Shown here: positions 34,724-44,386 of the stretch, one piece after another
Layout of the letters: each line of letters begins with the position of its first letter
Numbering within the stretch: the stretch's first letter is position 1
NCBI RefSeq assembly: GCF_002312815.1
Contig: NZ_NKQJ01000002.1
Span: 51,013 to 115,012 of the forward strand
DNA length: 64,000 nt
Direction: 5' to 3'
Origin: Agaribacterium haliotis
Lineage (GTDB): Bacteria > Pseudomonadota > Gammaproteobacteria > Pseudomonadales > Cellvibrionaceae
The notes under the pieces: model-generated
Told to the model about the DNA's origin: nothing
Seen by the model: only the letters and a program-made list of their open reading frames with translations
Databases searched by the model: none
Position numbers and translations under genes: made by a program

Positions 34724-35620
34724 GTGGACAAACTCTCTTGCATGCGCAGCTTCTGTGAAGTTATGAAAGCTGGCAGCTTTTCTCAGGCGGCGCGCCAACT
34801 GGGCATATCTAAGGTGATGGTCAGCCGCAATGTCAGTGCGCTCGAGAGTGAGCTGGGCCTGCGGCTATTGCAGCGCACCACTCGTAAAATGAGCCCCACC
34901 GACGAAGGCCGCGCCTATTACGAACGCTGTCAGGCCCTGCTTGATGAGTTTGATGAGCTCGACGCCAGCATCAAAGACCGGGCAGGCCAGGCGCGTGGTC
35001 GACTGCGCTTAAGTGTGCCCTCGGAAAGTTTTTTTAATCGTCAGCTGCTGCCGTTTTTCTCCGACTTTGCCCGCCAGCACAGCGAACTAGAACTCGATAT
35101 CGCGTTAAGTGATCGCTACATCGATATCGTTGAAGAGGGGTTTGATGCCGCCATTCGCATAGGCCAACTGCAAAACTCAAGCTTAATCGCGCGCAGGCTT
35201 GCCGATATGCAACAACTGCTGTGTGCAAGCCCAGACTATTGCGCGGCCCAGCCGCCAATTAATCAGCCCGAAGACCTGCAGCAGCACGAGCTAATTATCG
35301 ACAGCAACTATCGCGGCGGCCAACACTATGTGTTTAAGCGTGGCCAACACAGTGTCAGCGTCAAAGCCTCGGGCCGCTTGCGCATCAACAGTGCCGATGC
35401 CGTCAGCAGCTTTTTACTGCAGGGCATAGGCATCGCCGTCTGCCCTTCATTTATGGTCAGCGATGAACTCAAATCGGGCCAGTTACAACAGCTGTTGCCC
35501 GAATGGAGCCTCGGCAGCGGTGGTATCTACCTGCTCTACAGCCACCGCAAACACTTAAGCGCAAAAGTCAGATTGCTGCAAAGCGCACTGTGTGCGTATT
35601 TTGATAAGCAGCATAAGTAA
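34724..35620 (+). CDS. LysR-family transcriptional regulator
   Basis: 298 aa. The N-terminal winged helix (DKLSCMRSFCEVMKAGSFSQAARQLGISKVMVSRNVSALESELGLRLLQRTTRKM) is typical of LysR, and the C-terminal effector domain (GRLRLSVPSESFFNRQLLPFF, DAAIRIGQLQNSSLIARRL) belongs to the CrgA/YafC-like subgroup. The start is a GTG with GAGG about 9 bp upstream; the next in-frame ATG would remove the first six residues. It is divergent from yceI and upstream of the YgiD-type gene, both candidate targets. The effector is unknown. Confidence 0.93.
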   Translation: MDKLSCMRSFCEVMKAGSFSQAARQLGISKVMVSRNVSALESELGLRLLQRTTRKMSPTDEGRAYYERCQALLDEFDELDASIKDRAGQARGRLRLSVPSESFFNRQLLPFFSDFARQHSELELDIALSDRYIDIVEEGFDAAIRIGQLQNSSLIARRLADMQQLLCASPDYCAAQPPINQPEDLQQHELIIDSNYRGGQHYVFKRGQHSVSVKASGRLRINSADAVSSFLLQGIGIAVCPSFMVSDELKSGQLQQLLPEWSLGSGGIYLLYSHRKHLSAKVRLLQSALCAYFDKQHK

Positions 35621-35778
35621 AAGATTAGTTAACAATTAATTTCACCCAGACCCAATTGTTAACTCTTGAGTAAAGACGCAGCATAAGCGCTTATTCAGCA
35701 CTTCAGCCCGGCCCTGCCAAAAACCAACACTCAGCAGGTGACTTGTGTAATAGCCGGGCGACAGATTAAGGCGCCTTT

Positions 35779-36579
35779 ATGAACACAGTCATGCCTTCGG
35801 CATTTATTTCCCACGGTTCACCACAGCGCATGCTCGAACAGAGCCCGGCAAGAAGCTTTGTCGAAGCTTTTGCCAAACGCCTGCCCCGCCCAAGAGCAAT
35901 ACTTGTGATATCGGCGCACTGGCAAAGTGAGCAGCTCGAGCTGACCTGTACAGGCGAGCACAGCCTGCAGTACGATTTCTGGGGTTTCCCGCCTGAACTC
36001 AACCAGGTTCAGTATCCGGCGCGCCAGAGCGCGCAGCTGAGTGAAATACTGGCCGACAATTTTCAAACGCAAAACATTGCGGTGAACTGGAATAGGCGCG
36101 CACTTGATCACGGCGCCTGGTCGATATTAAAACTCGCCTATGCCGACGCCGACATTCCCGTCGCCGCAATCAGTCTGCCAACACCAAAAGACGCAAGTAC
36201 AGCTACCGGCTCAGATATGCAGCAGTACTATGAGCTGGGCCGCGTACTTAAGCCCCTGCGCAAACAGCAAATTCTGTTGCTAGGCTCCGGCAGCGCCACC
36301 CACAACTTAGCTCAGCTAGACTGGAGCGGGCGCGAACAGCCGTGGGCAAAAGAATTCAGCCAGTGGTTGCAGCAGCGGGTTAAAGCGCGCGATGACAAAC
36401 AGCTGTGCCAGCTCTACCACAGCCACCCGCTGGCGCAGCGAGCGCACCCGAGCAATGAACACTTTCTGCCTTTGTTAGTTGCGCTCGGCGCAGCTGCCGG
36501 AGAGCGAGCCGAACTGATTCACGACAGCATGGAGCTTGGCTGCTTAAATAATTCGAGCTGGCTATTTGGCACTTGCTGA
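35779..36579 (+). CDS. YgiD-type extradiol dioxygenase (class III, LigB-like)
   Basis: 266 aa. The pattern is that of the 4,5-DOPA-dioxygenase-like YgiD family: MPSAFISHGSPQ (metal His), ILVISAHWQSEQ (second His), YDFWGFPPELNQVQYPA, LDHGAWSILKLAYADADIPVAAISLP, and LGSGSATHNL followed by NEHFLPLLVALGAA. These enzymes hold Zn or Fe with two or three His residues and open catechol-type rings; bacterial physiological substrates are mostly unknown. It lies 158 bp downstream of the LysR gene on the same strand and may be its target. An ATG at codon 5 is an alternative start. Confidence 0.9.
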   Translation: MNTVMPSAFISHGSPQRMLEQSPARSFVEAFAKRLPRPRAILVISAHWQSEQLELTCTGEHSLQYDFWGFPPELNQVQYPARQSAQLSEILADNFQTQNIAVNWNRRALDHGAWSILKLAYADADIPVAAISLPTPKDASTATGSDMQQYYELGRVLKPLRKQQILLLGSGSATHNLAQLDWSGREQPWAKEFSQWLQQRVKARDDKQLCQLYHSHPLAQRAHPSNEHFLPLLVALGAAAGERAELIHDSMELGCLNNSSWLFGTC

Positions 36580-36689
36580 CAAATGTCATTTCCTCAAACA
36601 GGGTATTTGTTTTATGGTTAGGGCAAACAACACTGTCGTCATAGGGGATCTCGCCTGAGCCTGTTGACACTAAAAGCTGCGAAGCACAG

Positions 36690-37781
36690 ATGCCAGACAA
36701 CACAGACAAAGATAAAAACCACATTTGGTGGGTCAGCATTCCGCTGTTTTATTCAGCATTTTATTTGCTCGGCTATCTGTTTCAGCCCCTCACAGACAAA
36801 CAGCTTGTACCGTACTTTTTGGCCTATGTGATCTTTCTCGGCCTGTATTTTGCTGCCCACTATCACCGCGGCTACACACACTACTACTTGATTGCCAATG
36901 GCCTTTTGGTTGTGGCCATTTCTCCGCTAGCGTTTTCCAGCTACGCGCTGCTCTGGCACACCGGCTTTTTCGCCGGCAACGCCTTTAGCCCCGTGCGCGG
37001 GCGCCTGATGCTGGCTTTTTTAATCAGCTGCGTTTTACTTGCGGCAAGCTTAATTCACAGCAATGTCAACGCATTTTTATTAAGCGCTCTGTTGCCGCTT
37101 GTCTCGCTGTATGTGCTGGGCATTGTCGTCAAACGTATAAACACCGAGCAAAAAATAAAGGCGCAGAAAGATCAGCAAATTGAAACACTGGCAAAGATTG
37201 CCGAGCGCGAACGCATCGCCCGGGATATGCACGATGTGCTCGGTCACAGCCTGACATCAATTACGCTAAAAGCACAGCTAGCTGAAAAACTTTGCCAACA
37301 ACAACAGTGGCAAGCGGCAGAAAAAGAAATTAAAGAAGTGCACAGCCTGTGTCGCTCAAGTTTAAACGACCTCCGCCAGGCCATAGATCAACAGAAACAC
37401 TTAAGTTTTAACGAGCAGCTAGAAAAACTCTGCGGCCAATTGCGAGACCACGGCCTTTTGGTTGAGCTCAAACTTCAAGCCTTGCCGGCCTTAGCCGAAC
37501 ACGAATCAGCACTGGTACTTATCTGCACTGAAGCTTGCACCAATGTACTGCGCCACAGCGCGGCAACAAAAGTTCAAATAACTACGCAGCAAAACAGCAC
37601 TAAAAATAACTGCGATTTTGTTTTATCGATCAGCGATAACGGTGATATTAAACACTTTAGCGAGGGCAACGGGATTCGCGGCATGCGAGAGCGAGTGCAG
37701 GCACTCAAAGGCGAATTTAAGCTCACTACAGATAGCGGCATGCATATACACGTTTGTCTGCCCGCCCCCAAAACAAGCTAA
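36690..37781 (+). CDS. DesK/NarX-type sensor histidine kinase (HisKA_3)
   Basis: 363 aa. Residues ~12-150 hold about five to six membrane helices (PLFYSAFYLLGYLF; YFLAYVIFLGLYFAAHY; LMLAFLISCVLLAASLI; LLPLVSLYVLGIVV). A coiled linker leads to the HisKA_3 dimerisation helix with the phosphoacceptor His181 in IARDMHDVLGHSLTSI. The HATPase_c part has the N box (ICTEACTNVLRHS) and G box (SISDNGDIKHFSEGNGIRGMRERV). No periplasmic ligand domain is visible, so it likely senses membrane or intramembrane signals, as DesK does. It is followed after 46 bp by its response regulator. Confidence 0.92.
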   Translation: MPDNTDKDKNHIWWVSIPLFYSAFYLLGYLFQPLTDKQLVPYFLAYVIFLGLYFAAHYHRGYTHYYLIANGLLVVAISPLAFSSYALLWHTGFFAGNAFSPVRGRLMLAFLISCVLLAASLIHSNVNAFLLSALLPLVSLYVLGIVVKRINTEQKIKAQKDQQIETLAKIAERERIARDMHDVLGHSLTSITLKAQLAEKLCQQQQWQAAEKEIKEVHSLCRSSLNDLRQAIDQQKHLSFNEQLEKLCGQLRDHGLLVELKLQALPALAEHESALVLICTEACTNVLRHSAATKVQITTQQNSTKNNCDFVLSISDNGDIKHFSEGNGIRGMRERVQALKGEFKLTTDSGMHIHVCLPAPKTS

Positions 37782-37827
37782 CAAATGCTAGAAAAGCCCC
37801 TAAACCACTGTTTTACAGAACGAACAA

Positions 37828-38427
37828 ATGAAGATATTACTGGTTGAAGATCAAGCAATGGTGCGCGGCGCACTTAAGGCCCTGTTAAATTTAGAGCAAG
37901 AACTTGAGGTGGTTCACGACTGCGCCAGCGCCGAACAAGCCCAACACTGGTTGACACACAACAGCGTCGACCTTGTATTAAGTGATATTGAACTGCCCGG
38001 CATTAACGGCATCGATTTAATTGAGTGGATTAAAAAACAAACTTTTGATCCGCACTGTGTCATCGTAACGACCTTTGGTCGCGCAGGTTATATCCGCCGC
38101 GCCATCGACGCCGGCGCCGATGCGTTTTTGTTAAAAGACGCCCCCAGTGAACAGCTTGCCAAAGCCCTGCACCGCGTGAGCCAGGGGCACAAGGTGATCG
38201 ATGCCGAGCTCGCATTAAAAGCGCTTGGAGATAAAAACCCGCTGAGCGACAAAGAGCGCCGGGCACTCGCGCTTGCCGCCGACGGCCTGAGCAGCCGCGA
38301 CATCGCCAAGCGCCTGTGTTTATCCGACGGCACCGTGCGTAACTACCTAAGTGAGGCTATATCTAAACTGCACGCCGCCAACCGTATCGACGCTGCGCGC
38401 ATAGCCAGGCAACAGGGCTGGCTCTAA
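37828..38427 (+). CDS. NarL/DesR-type response regulator
   Basis: 199 aa. Receiver domain (1-120) with the acidic pair at VEDQ, the phosphoacceptor Asp53 (LVLSDIELPG) and the conserved Lys in FLLKDAP. The LuxR-type HTH at ~135-195 (LSDKERRALALAADGLSSRDIAKRLCLSDGTVRNYLSEAISKLHAANR) is complete. It is the partner of the kinase 46 bp upstream. Target genes are unknown; the neighbouring alpha-2-macroglobulin/PBP1C operon downstream is a candidate. Confidence 0.94.
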   Translation: MKILLVEDQAMVRGALKALLNLEQELEVVHDCASAEQAQHWLTHNSVDLVLSDIELPGINGIDLIEWIKKQTFDPHCVIVTTFGRAGYIRRAIDAGADAFLLKDAPSEQLAKALHRVSQGHKVIDAELALKALGDKNPLSDKERRALALAADGLSSRDIAKRLCLSDGTVRNYLSEAISKLHAANRIDAARIARQQGWL

Positions 38428-38563
38428 GCCGGGTACTGGCGGTTTCAACTTAAAAAAACCGTCAAAGGCTTGTTGCCACTAATTTGTGCCAACGCTATAC
38501 GCAGCCCCAGACGCTTTCTATAATCGGCGCCTGACAATACAGAAAGGGAAAAGGGAATCTGCG

Positions 38564-41500
38564 ATGTTTTGCCTACCGCGCGCTTCGCGCCTACTGTGCC
38601 TCGCCTTACTTATTTTTTTTACTGCATGCTCGAAGTCGCCATCGGAAAACAGCGATGCAGCTTCTGCTCAAGAGGGCGACACCACAGCCACACAAAATGC
38701 GCGCAGCCAGACAGCAGAGCAAATAAGCGCTCAGACAAAGGCCAGTGCCGAGCTAGTATCTACAAGTGGCAATGATCGCTGGTCGGCCCATATTAAAAAG
38801 CAGCCAGCGTCTTATGTCAGCGCCAGCCGCCCGCTCAGCATCGTTTTCAGCCACCCGGTCAGCGGTGAACAGGCTTTAAATGAAGCGCTCGACGGCCTGC
38901 TGAGTTTTGAGCCCGAGCTTCGTCACCGCGCCTTTTTCAGCCAAAACAATAGAATTGAAATTGAATTACTCGAACCGCTGGCGCGTGAACAAAACTATAC
39001 CCTGCTGCTTTTCCCCAATAAGCTCGACGGTGTCAGCGACAAGCTCGGCGCCCACCAAATACCGCTAAAAGCCCTGCGCCAAGACTTCAGCTTGCAAATT
39101 GATGGTCTGCACATCAGCCGCGATAGCGGCGAGCACACAATCAGCGGCAGCCTGCACAGCAACGACGCCATCAGCCCAGCCCAGGCCGAAGCACTGTTAA
39201 GTGCACGTCAGGGCCAACAAATACTGCCGGTCAGCTGGGTATTTAACAGTGACAGCAATGCGGTATTTATTGTTAAAAATATCCAGCGCCTAGAGCAGGC
39301 TTCGAGTGTCGAGCTCAGCTGGAACGGCCAAGGTATAGGAGTCGATAAAACCGGCCGCCAGCAGGTCAAGGTGCCATCGATGGCCAGCTTTGAAGTCACC
39401 GCCATACGCAGTGAGCAAACTAGTGAGCAGTGGATATACATCGATTTTTCCGAGGCCTTGTTGCGCAAGCAAAACGCCGATGCCCTGGTACTCATTAATG
39501 GCAAAGCCGCCCGCAGTGTGCGCATCGATGGCAATAGACTGCGCGTCAGTCCAGCAGAAAAACTCAGCGGCTCTGTGCAGGTTGAAGTGCTCGCCGGCGT
39601 GCGCAGTGCAAGTGCCAATCGCAGCCAGCAAGACTTTAAACAGCAGCTGGAGTTTTTAACGGAAAAACCGGCCGTGCGTTTTGTCGGCGACAAACACATC
39701 CTCGCCCAACAAGAGCAGCTCAATATCGCCATCGAAGCGGTCAACGTCGATTCGGTTCAAGTTACCGCCTATCGCCTGCCGGAAAACAACCTCGGCGCTT
39801 TTTTGCAGTACAACAATTTACGCCAAAGCTACATCGACGATCGCAGCAGCTCGGCGCTGTGGCGGCGAACCTTCAGCTTGCCGGAAATACCGCGCGATCG
39901 CTGGCAGAGTTATGTATTAGATTTAAGTGACTTGTTTATCGATGCGCGTGAGCTGATTGCCGTGCAGATAAAAATTGACCGCAGCAACAGCATACTCGAA
40001 TGTGGCAGCGAGCGCCCCGAGCACAACGACAAGCTCGAAAGCCGCCAGTGGCCAAACGAGCAGAATCAAAACCAGCCAAGCTGGGTGCAGCGCTATTATT
40101 TAAGCCAGGGTTACGGCTCGTGGCGCGATCGCGACAACCCCTGTACCGATTATTATTTTTCTTATCACAGCAATGATGCTTCCAGCCTGCGCTACTTTAG
40201 CCATTCCAATATCGGCCTGATCGCCAAACTCGGCGGCGACCGACAGCTATTATTAACCAGCAATGACATCGGCTCCGCCGAGCCGCTGCGCGACGTTGAG
40301 ATAATCGCTTACAACTTTCAGAATCAGGCCCTCGCCGAGGGAAAAACCGATAAAAACGGTATGTTGACCTTGCAACCTGTGGCAGCACCACACTATGTTA
40401 TAGCCAGAAAAAACGGCCAACTCAGTTTTCTTCGCCTGCAGCGCAACGAAGCCCTAAGCAGCAACGTATTTGATGTCGGCGGCGCACACAGCAGTACCGG
40501 GCTCAAAGGTTTTTTCTACGGTGAGCGCGGCGTTTGGCGCCCCGGCGACGATATATATTTAAACTTTATTGCCGAAGACAAAAGCGGTAATTTTCAAGCT
40601 GACCAAGCGCTGACGCTGGATTTTTTTGACCCGCGAGGCAGCAAACAACAAAGCTTGACACAAGCTTCACCTGTCGGCGGCTTTTATCACTTCAAATTAA
40701 AAACCGATGACGACGCCGCCACTGGCAACTGGCGCGCGGTGATCCGCTACGGCAACCAGTACTTCAGCAAAATCATCCCCGTTGAAGCGATCGTGCCAAA
40801 CCGTTTAAAAATCGAACTCGACTTTCCCGCAAAGCGCTTAAGCGCCAATAACAATGGCGACACAATAAAGCTGCACTCTCAATGGCTAAATGGCGCTACA
40901 GCCAAGCAGTTAAAAAGTGATGTCAAGCTCGTTGCTCAAAGCGTAACAACAAAAATCGCAGGTTTTGACGGTTTTATATTTGACGACCCTTCGCGCACGC
41001 TCAAAAGCCAGGAACGTATTGTTTTTGATGGCAAACTCGATCAACACGGCGATGCCAATTTTATTTTCCAAGCAAATATCTACGATGCCCCCGGCGAAGT
41101 TAAGCTTAATTTTACCAGCAGGGTGTTTGAACCTGGCGGCAACTTTAGCACCCAGTACCGCAGTATTAATTATTTGCCATACAAACAACTGGTCGGGCTG
41201 AATGTACCAAGTGGCAGCGGCTGGAATAATTCCATTGCCCGCGATGAGAAACACGAACTGAGCATACTCGCTACCGATGCCCAGGGGCGGCGCTTAGCCG
41301 ATAACAAAGTTGAACTGCAGCTGTATCGCATAGACTGGCGCTGGTGGTGGGACTACGGCAGTGAAAATTTATCGTCTTATGTTAACGGCAGCCACAACCG
41401 CGCCTTAAGCCGCGCCGAACTACAGACCAATAACGATGGACTCGCCAGCTGGGTGCTCGACGGCAACAACTACGACTGGGGGCGCTACTTGATACGCAGC

Positions 41501-44386
41501 TGCCACAGCGACAGCGGTCACTGCGCCGGCAAGGTTGTATATTTAGGTTGGAGCGCCGAAGCCAACAGCCAAAGCAGTGGCGAAAGCCAATTAATTATCA
41601 GCAGCGATAAAGACAGTTATGAGCCCGGCGACACCGCCTGGTTAAACCTACCGCAACTGCCGGACAGCAAGCAGGCGCGACTGCTTTTAAGCCTTGAAAA
41701 CGGCAGCGGCGTTATTGAGCAGCGCTGGGTTGAAAATGAAGTTCAAGACAGGCGCCTAGCAATAGACATCGACGCGTCTATGGCACCAAATATCTATGCC
41801 CCTTTGAGCCTAATTCAAGCGCTCGACAACAAGAACAACGACAGCCCCGTGCGCATGTACGGCATTGTTCCACTTAAAGTTAACAACAAAAACAGCAAAC
41901 TTCAGCCGCAGTTAACAAGCCCCAAAAGTGTTCGCCCCCAGTCGAGCTTTGAAGTCAGCGTGTCGGAAAAGCTCGGACGCAGTATGAGCTACACTCTGGC
42001 CCTGGTCGACGAAGGCTTGCTCGGCATCACCAATTTTAAGCTGCCAGATGCGCACCTGGCTTTTTATCAGCGCGAAGCGCTCGGCGTACTAACCTGGGAC
42101 ATATATGACTTAATTGCCGAACAGAAAAGTGCCCAGTTCAATTCACTGCTGCGCCTTGGTGGCGGTGACAAAGGCGATGACAACAACACAAATAAGAAGC
42201 GCCGCTTCCCGCCGGTTGTGCAACATCTCGGCCCTTTTACATTGGCCGCAGGCCAAACAAATACTCACAGCATTCAGCTGCCGGAATATATCGGCGCGGT
42301 GCGTTTAATGTTGGTTGCCGCCGAGCAAGTTCCACCGGCGGCCAAAAGCGGTACAAAAAGCCAAGTAAACAAAACAGAAAACGCCTACGGCAGTGCCGAA
42401 CAGAGCATCACCGTAACTCAGCCCTTAACCCTACTGGCCACGCTGCCGCGCGTGCTCGGCCCCAATGAAGATCTCGACTTGCCGATTAGCGTCTTTGCCA
42501 ACACCGACAGTATTAAAGATGTTCAACTGAAGATTGAAGCTAACGAGCTATTTGAACTTAAGCAAAACCAGTTGCAACTGAGCTTTAATAAACAAGGTGA
42601 ACAAATTGTTAGCGTGCCGCTTCGCAGTCGCAATCAAACTGGCACCGGCACCGTTACTGTCAGCGCCATAAGTGGCACGGAAAAAATAAGCCAGAGCATA
42701 AATATCCCTGTGCGCTCTGCGGCTCTGCCGGAGACTGTCAGTGATTCAGCGCTGCTTGAGGCCGGCCAAAGCCAGCTGCTTGAAGTTGAGCCCAACGGCA
42801 TGCTCAACAGCAACCAGGCCTGGTTTGAGCTCAGCCGCTTTCCCGAACTAAAACTCGGCGAACGCCTCGACTATTTAATCGCTTATCCACACGGCTGCCT
42901 TGAACAGACAACATCGCGCCTGTTCCCCCAGCTGTATCTCGACAAACTTGTCAGCCTCAGCGACAAACAAAAACAGGATATTGACCTTAATGTGCGTGAA
43001 GGCATACAGAGATTAAAGCGTTTTCAACAAAATGAAGGCGCTTTTAATTACTGGCCGGGTGGTCATTACAGCAACCGCTGGGCAAACAGTTACGCCGGGC
43101 ATTTTTTAATTGAAGCCAAAAAACTTGGTTACGTTGTGCCGACAGATATGTTTGAACGCTGGCTGGCCGCACAAAAAACCATGCTTGCGGGCAATACACA
43201 AAAGAATATGCAAAGCAGTGATGCCTACGCTCTTTATACCCTGGCGCTTGCCGGAGCCGCGGATTTTAATCATATGAACCGCTTGCGTGAACAGCTCAGG
43301 CCGAACGCCAACAAAAACCAAGAAACGCCTAACTTGCGTTTGGCGCGCTGGCTGCTCGCTGCCGCCTATAGCGAAGTTGGGGTAGAAGATGCCGCAAGCG
43401 AGTTAATGCAGGCGGCCAACAACCGTGTGCAAGAATACCCGTGGTCGGGTTATACCTACGGTTCTGAACTGCGCGACAGCGGTATTTTGTTATATGTACT
43501 CAGCCGCCTCAGCGACAAAAACCACAATAATAGCAACAACAATAATAACAATAACAGTGCCGCCTGGGATATTGCCCTCGACATTGCTGAACAAATGCGC
43601 CAACAGCGCTGGTATTCCACCCAAAGTGTGGCTTGGGCCCTGCTTGGTTTTGGCGATTATTTTTCTGCAGCAAGCAGCACAGAACAACAGGATTTTTCTT
43701 ATCGCATCGGCAACGGCGACTGGCAAAAATCGACGTTAATGTCGCCAATTTATAAACAGCCGCTCGATGTTGGCAGCGATAAACTGCAGTTGGAAATCCG
43801 CAACGACAGCCAGAGTGAGCTGCATATCAGTCTCAATAATCAAGGGCGCCCGGCAATCAGTAAACAGCCGGCTTCAGCCTCGCGCATAAGTTTGAGCACA
43901 GAGTTTCGCGACCTGCAAGGGCAAAGCCTGGATATTAAACGCCTGCCTCAGGGTGAAGACTTTAAAGCCATAGTGAAAATATCTGCACTCGATAACAGTA
44001 CGCGCTTGGAAAACCTCGCCCTGAGCGTTATCACCCCGAGCGGCTGGCAAATTGCTAACGACCGGCTCGAAGGCAAGCAACTTGCAGCCGGCCTGGAATA
44101 TCAAGACTTTCGCGATGATCGTGTGCTGAGTTATTTCAGCCTCGGCCGCTATTATCACTACCAGCGCTACGACAAACGCAGCATAGAGCTTGAGTTTACC
44201 CTAAACGCTTCGTTTGCCGGCCGTTTTTACCTTCCCGCGTGGCAGGTAGAAGCTATGTACGACAATAAAATCAAGGCGAACAACAGCGGCCAATGGGTAC
44301 AGGTTGTTGCAGAAGCTGGCGCAAAAAATCAAACCACAGCTGTCAACAACGATAACGCAATACAAGCACAGCTGCTGCAGCCTTGA
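38564..44386 (+). CDS. Bacterial alpha-2-macroglobulin lipoprotein (YfhM-like, thioester form)
   Basis: 1940 aa. The start at 38564 has AAGGGA upstream and gives a lipoprotein signal (LLCLALLIFFTACSKS); the longer frame from 38486 adds 26 unlikely residues. The thioester motif is intact, Cys1445-Leu-Glu-Gln in YPHGCLEQTTSRLFP, followed by the alpha/alpha toroid (EGAFNYWPGGHYSNRWANSYAGHFLIEA). The MG domains and the bait region lie upstream (GVWRPGDDIYLNFIAEDKSG is the usual MG3-like block). The protein traps attacking proteases in the periplasm after bait cleavage. An Asn-rich run lies near residues 1655-1665. The stop overlaps the start of pbpC, the classical bMG-PBP1C pair that protects and then repairs a breached envelope. 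Confidence 0.95.
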   Translation: MFCLPRASRLLCLALLIFFTACSKSPSENSDAASAQEGDTTATQNARSQTAEQISAQTKASAELVSTSGNDRWSAHIKKQPASYVSASRPLSIVFSHPVSGEQALNEALDGLLSFEPELRHRAFFSQNNRIEIELLEPLAREQNYTLLLFPNKLDGVSDKLGAHQIPLKALRQDFSLQIDGLHISRDSGEHTISGSLHSNDAISPAQAEALLSARQGQQILPVSWVFNSDSNAVFIVKNIQRLEQASSVELSWNGQGIGVDKTGRQQVKVPSMASFEVTAIRSEQTSEQWIYIDFSEALLRKQNADALVLINGKAARSVRIDGNRLRVSPAEKLSGSVQVEVLAGVRSASANRSQQDFKQQLEFLTEKPAVRFVGDKHILAQQEQLNIAIEAVNVDSVQVTAYRLPENNLGAFLQYNNLRQSYIDDRSSSALWRRTFSLPEIPRDRWQSYVLDLSDLFIDARELIAVQIKIDRSNSILECGSERPEHNDKLESRQWPNEQNQNQPSWVQRYYLSQGYGSWRDRDNPCTDYYFSYHSNDASSLRYFSHSNIGLIAKLGGDRQLLLTSNDIGSAEPLRDVEIIAYNFQNQALAEGKTDKNGMLTLQPVAAPHYVIARKNGQLSFLRLQRNEALSSNVFDVGGAHSSTGLKGFFYGERGVWRPGDDIYLNFIAEDKSGNFQADQALTLDFFDPRGSKQQSLTQASPVGGFYHFKLKTDDDAATGNWRAVIRYGNQYFSKIIPVEAIVPNRLKIELDFPAKRLSANNNGDTIKLHSQWLNGATAKQLKSDVKLVAQSVTTKIAGFDGFIFDDPSRTLKSQERIVFDGKLDQHGDANFIFQANIYDAPGEVKLNFTSRVFEPGGNFSTQYRSINYLPYKQLVGLNVPSGSGWNNSIARDEKHELSILATDAQGRRLADNKVELQLYRIDWRWWWDYGSENLSSYVNGSHNRALSRAELQTNNDGLASWVLDGNNYDWGRYLIRSCHSDSGHCAGKVVYLGWSAEANSQSSGESQLIISSDKDSYEPGDTAWLNLPQLPDSKQARLLLSLENGSGVIEQRWVENEVQDRRLAIDIDASMAPNIYAPLSLIQALDNKNNDSPVRMYGIVPLKVNNKNSKLQPQLTSPKSVRPQSSFEVSVSEKLGRSMSYTLALVDEGLLGITNFKLPDAHLAFYQREALGVLTWDIYDLIAEQKSAQFNSLLRLGGGDKGDDNNTNKKRRFPPVVQHLGPFTLAAGQTNTHSIQLPEYIGAVRLMLVAAEQVPPAAKSGTKSQVNKTENAYGSAEQSITVTQPLTLLATLPRVLGPNEDLDLPISVFANTDSIKDVQLKIEANELFELKQNQLQLSFNKQGEQIVSVPLRSRNQTGTGTVTVSAISGTEKISQSINIPVRSAALPETVSDSALLEAGQSQLLEVEPNGMLNSNQAWFELSRFPELKLGERLDYLIAYPHGCLEQTTSRLFPQLYLDKLVSLSDKQKQDIDLNVREGIQRLKRFQQNEGAFNYWPGGHYSNRWANSYAGHFLIEAKKLGYVVPTDMFERWLAAQKTMLAGNTQKNMQSSDAYALYTLALAGAADFNHMNRLREQLRPNANKNQETPNLRLARWLLAAAYSEVGVEDAASELMQAANNRVQEYPWSGYTYGSELRDSGILLYVLSRLSDKNHNNSNNNNNNNSAAWDIALDIAEQMRQQRWYSTQSVAWALLGFGDYFSAASSTEQQDFSYRIGNGDWQKSTLMSPIYKQPLDVGSDKLQLEIRNDSQSELHISLNNQGRPAISKQPASASRISLSTEFRDLQGQSLDIKRLPQGEDFKAIVKISALDNSTRLENLALSVITPSGWQIANDRLEGKQLAAGLEYQDFRDDRVLSYFSLGRYYHYQRYDKRSIELEFTLNASFAGRFYLPAWQVEAMYDNKIKANNSGQWVQVVAEAGAKNQTTAVNNDNAIQAQLLQP

